This document shows, in pieces, positions 7,990-17,914 of a DNA stretch of 64,000 bases. Positions within the stretch are counted from its first letter, which is position 1. Every line of letters starts with the position of its first letter. The notes beneath the pieces were generated by a model. The model did no database searches. It was given only the letters and a program-made list of their open reading frames with translations, and was not told the DNA's origin. A program made the translations under genes and the position numbers. Origin of the DNA: Escherichia coli (GTDB taxonomy: Bacteria > Pseudomonadota > Gammaproteobacteria > Enterobacterales > Enterobacteriaceae); assembly GCF_036503815.1 (NCBI RefSeq), contig NZ_AP027764.1:3410001-3474000 (forward strand). Direction: 5' to 3'.

Positions 7990-9654
7990 TTACTCGCCTA
8001 CTTTCGCCCAGGTATCACGCAGCCCAACGGTGCGGTTAAATACCGGTTTTTCCGCCGTAGAATGGCGGCTGTCGAGGCAGAAATAACCTTCACGCTCAAA
8101 CTGGAATGCTTTACCCGCAACCGCATCTTTCAGCGACGGTTCAGCAAAGCCCTGTTTGATCACCAGCGATTCCGGGTTAATCACCGACAGGAAATCATCC
8201 GCAGCACCTGGGTTAGGCACGCTGAACAGACGATCATACAAACGGATTTCAACCGGCAGCGCATGTGCCGCGCTCACCCAGTGAATAACGCCTTTCACTT
8301 TACGACCATCTGCCGGATCTTTGCTTAAGGTGTCGGCGTCATAAGTACAGAAGATGGTGGTGATATTACCTTCGGCATCTTTCTCCACGCGTTCTGCCTT
8401 AATGACGTAAGCATTACGCAGACGCACTTCTTTACCCAGCACCAGACGCTTGTACTGCTTGTTAGCTTCTTCGCGGAAATCGGCGCGATCGATCCAAATC
8501 TCACCGCTAAACGGCACCTGACGGCTCCCCATTTCCGGTTTGTTCGGATGGTTCGGCATGGTAACCATTTCGCCTTCGCCCTGATAGTTTTCGATAACCA
8601 GTTTCACCGGATCGATAACCGCCATTGCGCGCGGGGCGTTTTCGTTGAGATCTTCACGGATGCAGGATTCCAGCGACGCCATTTCAATGGTGTTGTCCTG
8701 CTTGGTCACGCCGATGCGTTTGCAGAACTCACGAATAGAAGCCGCAGTGTAACCACGACGACGCAGACCGGAAATGGTCGGCATACGCGGGTCATCCCAG
8801 CCTTCAACGTGCTTGTCGGTCACCAGCAGGTTCAGCTTACGCTTGGACATCACGGTGTATTCCAGATTCAGGCGCGAGAATTCGTACTGGCGCGGATGAA
8901 CAGGAATGGTGATGTTGTCCAGTACCCAGTCATACAGACGACGGTTATCCTGGAACTCCAGCGTACACAGAGAGTGTGTAATACCTTCCAGCGCATCGCT
9001 GATGCAGTGGGTGAAGTCGTACATCGGGTAGATGCACCACTTGTTACCGGTCTGGTGGTGTTCAGCAAACTTAATGCGGTACAGCACCGGATCGCGCATC
9101 ACGATAAACGGCGAAGCCATGTCGATTTTCGCGCGCAGGCAGGCTTTACCTTCTTCAAAACCGCCGGTACGCATTTTCTCGAACAGCGCCAGGTTCTCTT
9201 CAACGCTGCGGTCGCGGTACGGGCTGTTTTTACCCGGCTGCGTCAGGGTGCCACGGTATTCGCGGATCTGTTCCGGCGTCAGCTCATCAACATACGCCAG
9301 GCCTTTATTGATCAGTTCAACAGCATAGGCGTGGAGCTGATCAAAATAATCGGAGGAGTAACGGACGTTACCAGACCAGTGAAAACCTAACCACTCTACG
9401 TCGTTTTTGATCGAATCGACATACTCGATATCTTCTTTTACCGGGTTAGTGTCGTCGAAACGCAGGTTGCACTGGCCTTTATAGTCCTGGGCGATCCCGA
9501 AGTTCAGGCAGATAGATTTCGCATGGCCAATATGCAGATAGCCATTCGGCTCCGGCGGGAAACGGGTGTGTACTGTGGTGTGCTTACCACTGGCCAGATC
9601 TTCATCGATGATCTGACGGATAAAGTTAGTCGGGCGGGCTTCTGCCTCACTCAT
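7990..9654 (-). CDS. glnS: Glutaminyl-tRNA synthetase
   Basis: Charges tRNA-Gln with glutamine, 554 residues, class I. The HIGH motif appears in PPEPNGYLHIGHAKSIC at about 33-49, and the KMSKS-type loop as VMSKRKLN at about 268. The C-terminal anticodon-binding beta barrels follow. The start MSEAEARPTNFI follows a GAGG-type ribosome-binding site. All four tRNA-Gln genes it would serve in this window lie in the metT operon at 20.6-21.1 kb. It sits between chiPQ and nagE, all leftward, but each has its own terminator region. Confidence 0.98.
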   Translation of the reverse strand: MSEAEARPTNFIRQIIDEDLASGKHTTVHTRFPPEPNGYLHIGHAKSICLNFGIAQDYKGQCNLRFDDTNPVKEDIEYVDSIKNDVEWLGFHWSGNVRYSSDYFDQLHAYAVELINKGLAYVDELTPEQIREYRGTLTQPGKNSPYRDRSVEENLALFEKMRTGGFEEGKACLRAKIDMASPFIVMRDPVLYRIKFAEHHQTGNKWCIYPMYDFTHCISDALEGITHSLCTLEFQDNRRLYDWVLDNITIPVHPRQYEFSRLNLEYTVMSKRKLNLLVTDKHVEGWDDPRMPTISGLRRRGYTAASIREFCKRIGVTKQDNTIEMASLESCIREDLNENAPRAMAVIDPVKLVIENYQGEGEMVTMPNHPNKPEMGSRQVPFSGEIWIDRADFREEANKQYKRLVLGKEVRLRNAYVIKAERVEKDAEGNITTIFCTYDADTLSKDPADGRKVKGVIHWVSAAHALPVEIRLYDRLFSVPNPGAADDFLSVINPESLVIKQGFAEPSLKDAVAGKAFQFEREGYFCLDSRHSTAEKPVFNRTVGLRDTWAKVGE

Positions 9655-9779
9655 CGTGGATTCCTCAAAGCGTAAACAACGTATAACGGCGTATGATCTT
9701 ATAAGCGGGACAGGCTGACAACTGTTAGTTAGTGAAAATCGAAAATCTCACTGAGATTATGGGGATGATTGATGAAAAA

Positions 9780-9810
9780 AAAAGCGGCAGAGAAGATCTC
9801 CACCGCTTTT
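9780..9810 (-). terminator. Possible nagE terminator
   Basis: AAAAGCGG and CCGCTTTT form a stem with a 15-base loop. The A run to its left would give a U tract for leftward transcription. It lies beyond the REP pair that follows nagE. Confidence 0.5.
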
Positions 9811-9830
9811 GCCAGTCCTGCGTCATTGTT

Positions 9831-9914
9831 GGATGCGACGCTTAAGCGTCTTATCCAACCTGGACTGAGCTTTTGTAGGCCTGATAAGACGCGTCATGCG
9901 TCGCATCAGGCATG
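9831..9914. repeat. BIME: two opposed REP palindromes after nagE
   Basis: GGATGCGACGCTTAAGCGTC then CTTATCCAACCTGG, followed by the inverted copy TGTAGGCCTGATAAGACGCG then GTCGCATCAGGCATG. The second reaches within 10 bp of the nagE stop. Confidence 0.9.
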
Positions 9915-9921
9915 AAGCAGA

Positions 9922-11868
9922 TTACTTTTTGATTTCATACAGCGGCGTTTGACCCGCCACAACATGACCCTGAGCTTTAATGATAAGGCCGCTGAAATCG
10001 TCGATATTGCTGCAAACCACCGGGCTAATCATCGAACGGGCGTTAGCGTTCAGGTAATCCAGATCCATTTCCAGAATCGGTTGCCCTGCGCTTACTTGCG
10101 CCCCCTCTTCCACCAGACGTTTAAAGCCTTTGCCTTCCAGCGCTACGGTGTCGATACCCATATGGACGACAATCTCAGCGCCTTTTTCGGTTTCCAGGCA
10201 GAACGCGTGATTGGTGTTGAAGATTTTCACGATTGTCCCTGCGGCTGGCGATACGACGATTTTATCCGTCGGTTTCACCGCCACACCGTCACCCACCGCT
10301 TTGCTGGCAAATGCTTCGTCAGGAACCTGATCCAGCGCCACAACATCACCGGTAATCGGCGATACCAGCTCCGCGACAGACACCGCGTTTGGTACGGCCT
10401 GCGGTTTTGCTACAGGCACGGTAGTTGCAGGCGCAGTTTCAGCAGAGGCGGCTGCTACCGGACCACGGGCAACGACTTTCTTCATTGCATCGCCAATGGA
10501 TTCCGCTTTCGCGCCAACAATCACCTGAATAGTCTGTTTGTTCAGTTTTACCACCCCAGAAGCACCCAGACGTTTACACATCGCATCGTTGACGCGAGCT
10601 GAGTCAGCCACCGTCAGGCGCAGACGAGTAATACAGGCGTCAATGGCTTTCAGGTTGTCAGTGCCGCCAACCGCAGCAATATAGTTGGTCGCCAGTTGAT
10701 TGAGACCTTCTTCAGTGTTGCTGTTGGCTTCTTCAGTAACGATCTCGTCTTCTTTATCTTCGCGACCCGGCGTTTTCAGATTGAACATGCGGATAACCAC
10801 ACTGAACACCACGAAGTAGATAGCGAAGAACACAACCCCCATCACCAGCAGCATCCAGACGTTCTGGCTGGCGGCCGGCAGGTTATACATCAACGCGTAG
10901 TCGATAGCCCCCGCAGAGAAGGAGAAGCCCGCGTGGATACCCAGCAGCGTTGCCACAAACAGGCTGATACCGGTCAGCAGTGCGTGCAGGAGGTACAGCA
11001 GCGGTGCAAGGAACATGAACAGGAATTCCAGCGGCTCAGTCACACCGGTCAGGAACGCAGTAACAGCAACAGAAAGCAGCATACCGCCAACCATCGGACG
11101 ACGCTCTTTCGGTGCTGCGAAGTACATCGCCAGCGCTGCACCCGGCAGACCGAACATCATAATCGGGAAGAAGCCGGACATGAACATCCCCGCCGTGCCG
11201 TCACCGGCATAGAAGCGGTTAATGTCGCCGTGGAAAACAGTACCCGCCGCGTTGGTGAATTCACCAATCTGGAACCAGGCGATGGTGTTCAGCACCTGAT
11301 GCAGACCGGTTGGGATCAGCAGACGGTTGATGAAACCAAAGATACCGGAACCCAGCGCGCCCGCAGAAACGATCCATTCGCCGCCTGCATGGATAGCGTG
11401 CTGTACCGGTGGCCAGACGTAACCAAAAATGGCCGCCAGCACCAGGCAGAAGAAGCCGGTGGCGATCGGCACAAAACGTTTGCCGCCGAAGAAGCTCAGG
11501 AAGTCCGGCAGTTTAATATCGGACCAACGGTTATAGGCAGCACCACCGACCAGACCGGTAATGATACCCGCCAGTACACCCATGTTAATTTCTGGGTTGA
11601 TGGTCACCATCGCTTTGGTTAACACAAAGTAACCGACCGCACCCGCCAGCGCCGCCGCACCTGCGCTGTCTTTCGACCAGCTGGATGCCACACCGATGGC
11701 GAAGATTAATGCGAGGTTATCAAAAATCGCACCGCCCGCCTGGGCAATAAACGCAACGTTAAGTAAATCTGGCTGACCGAATCGCAGCAACAGTGCCGCC
11801 ACCGGCAGCACCGCGATAGGGAGCTGTAACGCCCTACCGAGTCGCTGGAAAAAACCTAAAATATTCAT
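9922..11868 (-). CDS. nagE: N-acetylglucosamine-specific PTS permease IICBA
   Basis: Imports GlcNAc and phosphorylates it to GlcNAc-6-P. The 648-residue protein fuses three PTS domains. The N-terminal IIC membrane part (about 1-370) starts MNILGFFQRLGRALQLPIAV. The IIB domain around residue 410 has the phospho-Cys in DACITRLRL. An Ala/Pro/Val linker leads to a glucose-type IIA domain with the phospho-His in IVVHMGIDTV at about 569 and ends LYEIKK. It diverges from nagB. The two NagC operators in between bind one repressor by looping. Its product, GlcNAc-6-P, is the NagC inducer. Confidence 0.97.
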   Translation of the reverse strand: MNILGFFQRLGRALQLPIAVLPVAALLLRFGQPDLLNVAFIAQAGGAIFDNLALIFAIGVASSWSKDSAGAAALAGAVGYFVLTKAMVTINPEINMGVLAGIITGLVGGAAYNRWSDIKLPDFLSFFGGKRFVPIATGFFCLVLAAIFGYVWPPVQHAIHAGGEWIVSAGALGSGIFGFINRLLIPTGLHQVLNTIAWFQIGEFTNAAGTVFHGDINRFYAGDGTAGMFMSGFFPIMMFGLPGAALAMYFAAPKERRPMVGGMLLSVAVTAFLTGVTEPLEFLFMFLAPLLYLLHALLTGISLFVATLLGIHAGFSFSAGAIDYALMYNLPAASQNVWMLLVMGVVFFAIYFVVFSVVIRMFNLKTPGREDKEDEIVTEEANSNTEEGLNQLATNYIAAVGGTDNLKAIDACITRLRLTVADSARVNDAMCKRLGASGVVKLNKQTIQVIVGAKAESIGDAMKKVVARGPVAAASAETAPATTVPVAKPQAVPNAVSVAELVSPITGDVVALDQVPDEAFASKAVGDGVAVKPTDKIVVSPAAGTIVKIFNTNHAFCLETEKGAEIVVHMGIDTVALEGKGFKRLVEEGAQVSAGQPILEMDLDYLNANARSMISPVVCSNIDDFSGLIIKAQGHVVAGQTPLYEIKK

Positions 11869-11991
11869 CTTATTCCCCCTACGAGAACCCTATTTGGCTC
11901 GTTTAAAGCCGTATTTTTATTTTGCTGCAAATTGTACTGCCGATGTTCTGTAATCAGATTGTTAGATCATCTGCTACAGAGTGTGTGAAAA

Positions 11992-12014
11992 TTTAATTCG
12001 TATCGCAAATTAAA
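11992..12014. promoter_or_regulatory. NagC operator, nagE side
   Basis: An imperfect palindrome: TTTAATTCG on the left and CAAATTAAA on the right around a short centre. It fits the NagC consensus of a T/A-rich arm with a TTCG...CGCAA-like core. Confidence 0.8.
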
Positions 12015-12025
12015 CGCGTGTCTTT

Positions 12026-12041
12026 TGTGAGTTTTGTCACC
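12026..12041. promoter_or_regulatory. CRP-cAMP site between nagE and nagB
   Basis: TGTGAGTTTTGTCACC has the TGTGA-N6-TCAC core of a CRP site with one mismatch at the last base. Confidence 0.75.
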
Positions 12042-12086
12042 AAATATCGTTATCATCACTCCCTTTTACTGGCTAAACCAGAAAAC

Positions 12087-12109
12087 TTATTTTATCATTC
12101 AAAAAATCA
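12087..12109. promoter_or_regulatory. NagC operator, nagB side
   Basis: TTATTTTATCATTCAAAAAATCA lies about 90 bp before the nagB ATG and pairs with the nagE-side operator for looping. It is a weaker palindrome than the nagE-side one. Confidence 0.75.
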
Positions 12110-12200
12110 GGTCGGATTGACGCCTGTCTGCGCAAATCCAGGTTACGCTTAAAGATGCCTAATCCGCCAACGGCTTACATTTTACTTACTGAGGTGAATA

Positions 12201-13001
12201 ATGAGACTGATCCCCCTGACTACCGCTGAACAGGTCGGCAAATGGGCTGCTCGCCATATCGTCAATCGTATCAATGCGTTCAAACCGACTGCCGATCGTC
12301 CGTTTGTTCTGGGCCTGCCGACTGGCGGCACGCCGATGACCACCTATAAAGCGTTAGTCGAAATGCATAAAGCAGGCCAGGTCAGCTTTAAGCACGTTGT
12401 CACCTTCAACATGGACGAATATGTCGGTCTGCCGAAAGAGCATCCGGAAAGCTACTACAGCTTTATGCACCGTAACTTCTTCGATCACGTTGATATTCCA
12501 GCAGAAAACATCAATCTTCTCAACGGCAACGCCCCGGATATCGACGCCGAGTGCCGCCAGTATGAAGAAAAAATCCGTTCTTACGGAAAAATTCATCTGT
12601 TTATGGGCGGTGTAGGTAACGACGGTCATATTGCATTTAACGAACCAGCGTCTTCTCTGGCTTCTCGTACTCGTATCAAAACCCTGACTCATGACACTCG
12701 CGTCGCGAACTCTCGTTTCTTTGATAACGATGTCAATCAGGTGCCAAAATATGCCCTGACTGTCGGTGTTGGTACATTGTTGGATGCCGAAGAAGTAATG
12801 ATTCTGGTGCTGGGCAGCCAGAAAGCACTGGCGCTGCAAGCCGCCGTTGAAGGTTGCGTGAACCACATGTGGACCATCAGCTGTCTGCAACTGCATCCGA
12901 AAGCCATCATGGTGTGCGATGAACCTTCCACCATGGAGCTGAAAGTTAAGACTTTAAGATATTTCAATGAGTTAGAAGCAGAAAATATCAAAGGTCTGTA
13001 A
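12201..13001 (+). CDS. nagB: Glucosamine-6-phosphate deaminase
   Basis: Converts GlcN-6-P to fructose-6-P and ammonia, the last step of amino-sugar catabolism; allosterically activated by GlcNAc-6-P. 266 residues. The substrate loop is [17 protein letters not shown]. The general base Asp lies in NMDEYVGL at about 72. The catalytic Asp-His-Glu set lies in [17 protein letters not shown] at about 137-153 (Asp141, His143, Glu148). First gene of nagBACD, 59 bp before nagA. Confidence 0.98.
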
Positions 13002-13011
13002 TTATTATCCC

Positions 13012-13045
13012 TGCCCTGACGCATTGCTCAGGGCAATATTTTTTT
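13012..13045 (+). terminator. Hairpin with T tract in the nagB-nagA gap
   Basis: TGCCCTGA and TCAGGGCA form a perfect 8-bp stem with an 8-base loop, then AATATTTTTTT. It resembles a rho-independent terminator but lies inside an operon. It may set a lower level of nagAC relative to nagB, or protect the nagB 3' end. Confidence 0.65.
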
Positions 13046-13060
13046 AAATCGGGGGTCAGA

Positions 13061-14209
13061 ATGTATGCATTAACCCAGGGCCGGATCTTTACCGGTCACG
13101 AATTTCTTGATGACCACGCGGTTGTTATCGCTGATGGCCTGATTAAAAGCGTCTGTCCGGTAGCGGAACTGCCGCCAGAGATCGAACAACGTTCACTGAA
13201 CGGGGCCATTCTCTCCCCCGGTTTTATCGATGTGCAGTTAAACGGCTGCGGCGGCGTGCAGTTTAACGATACTGCTGAAGCGGTCAGCGTAGAAACGCTG
13301 GAAATCATGCAGAAAGCCAATGAGAAATCAGGCTGTACTAACTATTTGCCGACGCTTATCACCACCAGCGACGAGCTGATGAAACAGGGCGTGCGCGTAA
13401 TGCGCGAGTACCTGGCAAAACATTCGAATCAGGCGTTAGGTCTGCATCTGGAAGGTCCGTGGCTAAACCTAGTGAAAAAAGGCACCCATAATCCGAATTT
13501 TGTGCGTAAGCCCGATGCCGCGCTGGTCGATTTCCTGTGTGAGAACGCCGACGTCATTACCAAAGTGACGCTGGCACCGGAAATGGTTCCAGCAGAAGTG
13601 GTCAGCAAATTGGCAAATGCAGGGATTGTAGTGTCTGCTGGTCACTCAAACGCGACGTTAAAAGAAGCGAAAGCTGGTTTCCGCGCGGGGATTACCTTTG
13701 CCACCCATCTCTATAACGCGATGCCTTATATCACCGGTCGTGAACCGGGTCTGGCGGGTGCGATCCTCGACGAAGCTGACATTTATTGCGGTATTATCGC
13801 TGATGGCCTGCATGTTGATTACACCAACATTCGCAACGCTAAACGTCTGAAAGGCGACAAACTGTGTCTGGTTACCGACGCCACCGCGCCAGCCGGTGCC
13901 AACATTGAACAGTTCATTTTTGCGGGTAAAACAATATACTACCGTAACGGACTTTGTGTGGATGAGAATGGTACGTTAAGCGGTTCATCCTTAACCATGA
14001 TTGAAGGCGTGCGTAATCTGGTCGAACATTGCGGTATCGCACTGGATGAAGTGCTGCGTATGGCGACGCTCTATCCGGCGCGTGCGATTGGCGTTGAAAA
14101 ACGTCTCGGCACGCTCGCCGCTGGTAAAGTAGCCAACCTGACTGCATTCACACCTGATTTTAAAATCACCAAGACCATCGTTAACGGTAACGAGGTCGTA
14201 ACTCAATAA
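13061..14209 (+). CDS. nagA: N-acetylglucosamine-6-phosphate deacetylase
   Basis: Removes acetate from GlcNAc-6-P to give GlcN-6-P. 382 residues, amidohydrolase fold. The metal ligand Glu is in LHLEGPW at about 131, His in AGHSNAT at about 195, His in FATHLYNAM at about 216, and the catalytic Asp in LVTDATAP at about 273. It consumes the NagC inducer, so loss of this enzyme derepresses the regulon. It sits 8 bp before nagC. Confidence 0.98.
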   Translation: MYALTQGRIFTGHEFLDDHAVVIADGLIKSVCPVAELPPEIEQRSLNGAILSPGFIDVQLNGCGGVQFNDTAEAVSVETLEIMQKANEKSGCTNYLPTLITTSDELMKQGVRVMREYLAKHSNQALGLHLEGPWLNLVKKGTHNPNFVRKPDAALVDFLCENADVITKVTLAPEMVPAEVVSKLANAGIVVSAGHSNATLKEAKAGFRAGITFATHLYNAMPYITGREPGLAGAILDEADIYCGIIADGLHVDYTNIRNAKRLKGDKLCLVTDATAPAGANIEQFIFAGKTIYYRNGLCVDENGTLSGSSLTMIEGVRNLVEHCGIALDEVLRMATLYPARAIGVEKRLGTLAAGKVANLTAFTPDFKITKTIVNGNEVVTQ

Positions 14210-14217
14210 GAGAAAGT

Positions 14218-15438
14218 ATGACACCAGGCGGACAAGCTCAGATAGGTAATGTTGATCTCGTAAAACAGCTTAACAGCGCGGCGGTTTATCGCCTGATTGA
14301 CCAGTACGGGCCAATCTCGCGGATTCAGATTGCCGAGCAAAGCCAGCTTGCCCCCGCCAGCGTAACAAAAATTACGCGTCAGCTTATCGAACGCGGGCTG
14401 ATCAAAGAAGTTGATCAGCAGGCCTCCACCGGGGGCCGCCGCGCTATCTCCATTGTCACCGAAACCCGCAATTTCCACGCAATCGGCGTACGGCTTGGTC
14501 GTCATGACGCCACCATCACATTGTTTGATCTCAGTAGCAAAGTGCTGGCAGAGGAACATTACCCGTTGCCTGAACGCACTCAGCAAACGCTGGAACATGC
14601 CCTGCTGAATGCCATTGCTCAGTTTATTGATAGCTACCAGCGCAAACTGCGCGAGCTGATCGCCATTTCCGTGATCCTGCCAGGGCTTGTTGACCCGGAC
14701 AGTGGCAAAATTCATTACATGCCGCATATTCAGGTAGAAAACTGGGGACTGGTAGAAGCACTGGAAGAACGTTTTAAAGTGACCTGTTTTGTCGGCCACG
14801 ATATCCGCAGTCTGGCACTGGCAGAGCACTACTTCGGTGCAAGTCAGGATTGCGAAGATTCCATTCTGGTGCGTGTCCATCGCGGGACCGGGGCCGGGAT
14901 TATCTCTAATGGGCGCATTTTTATTGGCCGCAACGGCAACGTCGGTGAAATTGGTCATATTCAGGTCGAACCGTTGGGTGAACGCTGCCACTGCGGCAAC
15001 TTCGGTTGTCTGGAAACTATCGCTGCCAACGCCGCCATTGAACAGCGGGTGTTGAATCTGTTAAAGCAGGGCTACCAGAGTCGCGTGCCGCTGGACGACT
15101 GCACCATCAAAACTATCTGCAAAGCCGCGAACAAAGGCGACGGTCTGGCGTCGGAAGTGATTGAGTATGTCGGTCGTCATCTGGGTAAAACCATCGCCAT
15201 TGCTATCAACTTATTTAATCCGCAAAAAATTGTTATCGCTGGTGAGATCACCGAAGCCGATAAAGTGCTGCTCCCTGCTATTGAAAGCTGCATTAATACC
15301 CAGGCATTGAAGGCATTTCGCACCAATCTGCCCGTGGTACGTTCTGAGCTGGATCACCGCTCGGCAATCGGCGCTTTTGCGCTGGTAAAACGCGCCATGC
15401 TCAACGGTATTTTGCTCCAGCATTTGCTGGAAAATTAA
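14218..15438 (+). CDS. nagC: NagC repressor, ROK family
   Basis: Transcriptional repressor of the nag and chiPQ genes and activator of glmUS; inactivated by GlcNAc-6-P. 406 residues. An N-terminal winged helix-turn-helix (about 15-80; ISRIQIAEQSQLAPASVTK) precedes a ROK domain. The ROK zinc motif is in GERCHCGNFGCLE at about 257. The ATP-site region looks degenerate for kinase use, as expected for a regulator. At least three of its operators are in this window. Confidence 0.98.
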   Translation: MTPGGQAQIGNVDLVKQLNSAAVYRLIDQYGPISRIQIAEQSQLAPASVTKITRQLIERGLIKEVDQQASTGGRRAISIVTETRNFHAIGVRLGRHDATITLFDLSSKVLAEEHYPLPERTQQTLEHALLNAIAQFIDSYQRKLRELIAISVILPGLVDPDSGKIHYMPHIQVENWGLVEALEERFKVTCFVGHDIRSLALAEHYFGASQDCEDSILVRVHRGTGAGIISNGRIFIGRNGNVGEIGHIQVEPLGERCHCGNFGCLETIAANAAIEQRVLNLLKQGYQSRVPLDDCTIKTICKAANKGDGLASEVIEYVGRHLGKTIAIAINLFNPQKIVIAGEITEADKVLLPAIESCINTQALKAFRTNLPVVRSELDHRSAIGAFALVKRAMLNGILLQHLLEN

Positions 15439-15485
15439 TGTGCTTTTATAGTGGCGCTTATTGTTGTCAATATTCTGGGTAGTCC

Positions 15486-16238
15486 ATGACCATTAAAAAT
15501 GTAATTTGCGATATCGACGGCGTGCTGATGCACGATAACGTCGCCGTACCGGGTGCAGCGGAATTTTTGCACGGGATTATGGATAAAGGCCTGCCGCTGG
15601 TGTTGCTGACCAACTATCCTTCGCAGACCGGGCAAGATCTGGCGAACCGCTTTGCCACTGCGGGTGTCGATGTGCCGGACAGCGTGTTTTATACCTCCGC
15701 GATGGCGACCGCCGATTTCCTGCGTCGCCAGGAAGGCAAGAAAGCGTATGTGGTGGGCGAAGGCGCACTGATTCATGAACTGTACAAAGCCGGTTTCACT
15801 ATTACCGATGTGAACCCTGATTTTGTGATTGTTGGCGAAACGCGTTCCTACAACTGGGACATGATGCATAAAGCAGCCTATTTCGTCGCTAACGGTGCAC
15901 GCTTTATCGCCACCAACCCGGACACCCACGGGCGCGGTTTTTATCCGGCCTGTGGCGCGCTATGCGCGGGGATCGAAAAAATCTCCGGACGTAAACCGTT
16001 CTATGTTGGTAAGCCGAGTCCGTGGATCATCCGCGCAGCATTAAACAAAATGCAGGCGCATTCGGAAGAAACGGTGATTGTCGGCGATAACTTGCGCACC
16101 GACATTCTGGCGGGCTTCCAGGCCGGTCTGGAGACAATTCTTGTACTGTCCGGTGTTTCGTCGCTCGACGATATCGACAGTATGCCGTTCCGCCCGAGCT
16201 GGATTTACCCATCAGTCGCTGAAATCGACGTTATCTGA
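15486..16238 (+). CDS. umpH: HAD-family UMP phosphatase (NagD/UmpH)
   Basis: Nucleotide 5'-monophosphatase with preference for UMP, of the HAD class IIA (NagD) type. 250 residues. Motif I DIDGVLMHD is at about 9-17 with two Asp; motif II is LLTNYPS; motif III/IV combines VGKPSPW and GDNLRTDILAG near 200. It is the last gene of the nag operon and lies 47 bp after nagC. Its link to amino-sugar use is by position; the substrate is known from work on the K-12 enzyme. Confidence 0.96.
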   Translation: MTIKNVICDIDGVLMHDNVAVPGAAEFLHGIMDKGLPLVLLTNYPSQTGQDLANRFATAGVDVPDSVFYTSAMATADFLRRQEGKKAYVVGEGALIHELYKAGFTITDVNPDFVIVGETRSYNWDMMHKAAYFVANGARFIATNPDTHGRGFYPACGALCAGIEKISGRKPFYVGKPSPWIIRAALNKMQAHSEETVIVGDNLRTDILAGFQAGLETILVLSGVSSLDDIDSMPFRPSWIYPSVAEIDVI

Positions 16239-16289
16239 ATACCACCCACGTCTGCGGACGTGGTTGGCTCTGATGACAAACGCCAAACT

Positions 16290-17538
<1,249 letters not shown>

Positions 17539-17575
17539 CATGCCTGCAATCTGGGAAACCGGGGTAGAAAAAAAC

Positions 17576-17581
17576 TTGCAG
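17576..17581 (+). promoter_or_regulatory. -35 half of the bridge-RNA junction promoter
   Basis: TTGCAG lies 15 bp before the right end and points outward. In the circle it is 17 bp from TATTAT at the left end. When integrated it points toward asnB, where no clear -10 is at the right distance (the bases there read GCAGCTC). Confidence 0.8.
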
Positions 17582-17596
17582 GCCATAACAGTATCT

Positions 17597-17914
17597 ACGC
17601 AGCTCCTGCAATATATTGAATTTTCATGCTTTTGTAGGCAGGATAAGGCGTTCACGCCGCATCCGGCATGAACAAATCGCACTTTGTCAGCAATTTGGCC
17701 CCCGTAAAATATAACCATTCAATAAAACCCGCTAAAAATTATCGATTCATCAATAAATACATCCTCACACCAGACCTTTTTTCACCAATCGACAATCACC
17801 ATTACGTTTTTTATTCCCCCCCTGCCAAATCGCTTGCGCACAGTGCTGCTTTGCGGCATTTTTTTAAACAAGCAAACACAACAAGCAACAAATACCAGGT
17901 TAACGGAGAAGGTT
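17597..17914. other. asnB upstream region, 318 bp
   Basis: Begins with the displaced right flank of the REP (ACGCAGCTCCTGC), then AT-rich DNA, a second REP at 17633-17670, and the asnB leader. I see no further gene. The leader from about 17700 is A/T rich with CCCCCC at 17817-17822; a start codon 81 bp upstream of asnB is open but non-conserved. Confidence 0.7.
17633..17670. repeat. REP palindrome upstream of asnB
   Basis: TGTAGGCAGGATAAGGCG then TTCACGCCGCATCCGGCATG. It formed a BIME with the REP now split by the element. Confidence 0.85.

Larger units (their letters stand above)
11869..12200. other. nagE-nagB divergent control region, 332 bp
   Basis: Holds two NagC operators whose centres are about 95 bp apart (about nine helical turns) with a CRP site between them. 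The spacing fits the known NagC repression loop that closes both promoters, with CRP helping. Confidence 0.85.

Noticed and set aside
7800..8039. 79-codon frame between chiP and glnS
   Set aside because: Crosses the glnS terminator, a REP and the end of glnS; composition is not protein-like.
9831..9914. Repeated palindromes that might suggest a CRISPR array
   Set aside because: They are REP/BIME units: paired, inverted, spread over many gaps, without regular spacers or cas genes.
10696..11622. 308-codon frame opposite nagE
   Set aside because: Antisense shadow with His/Gln/Arg-rich composition.
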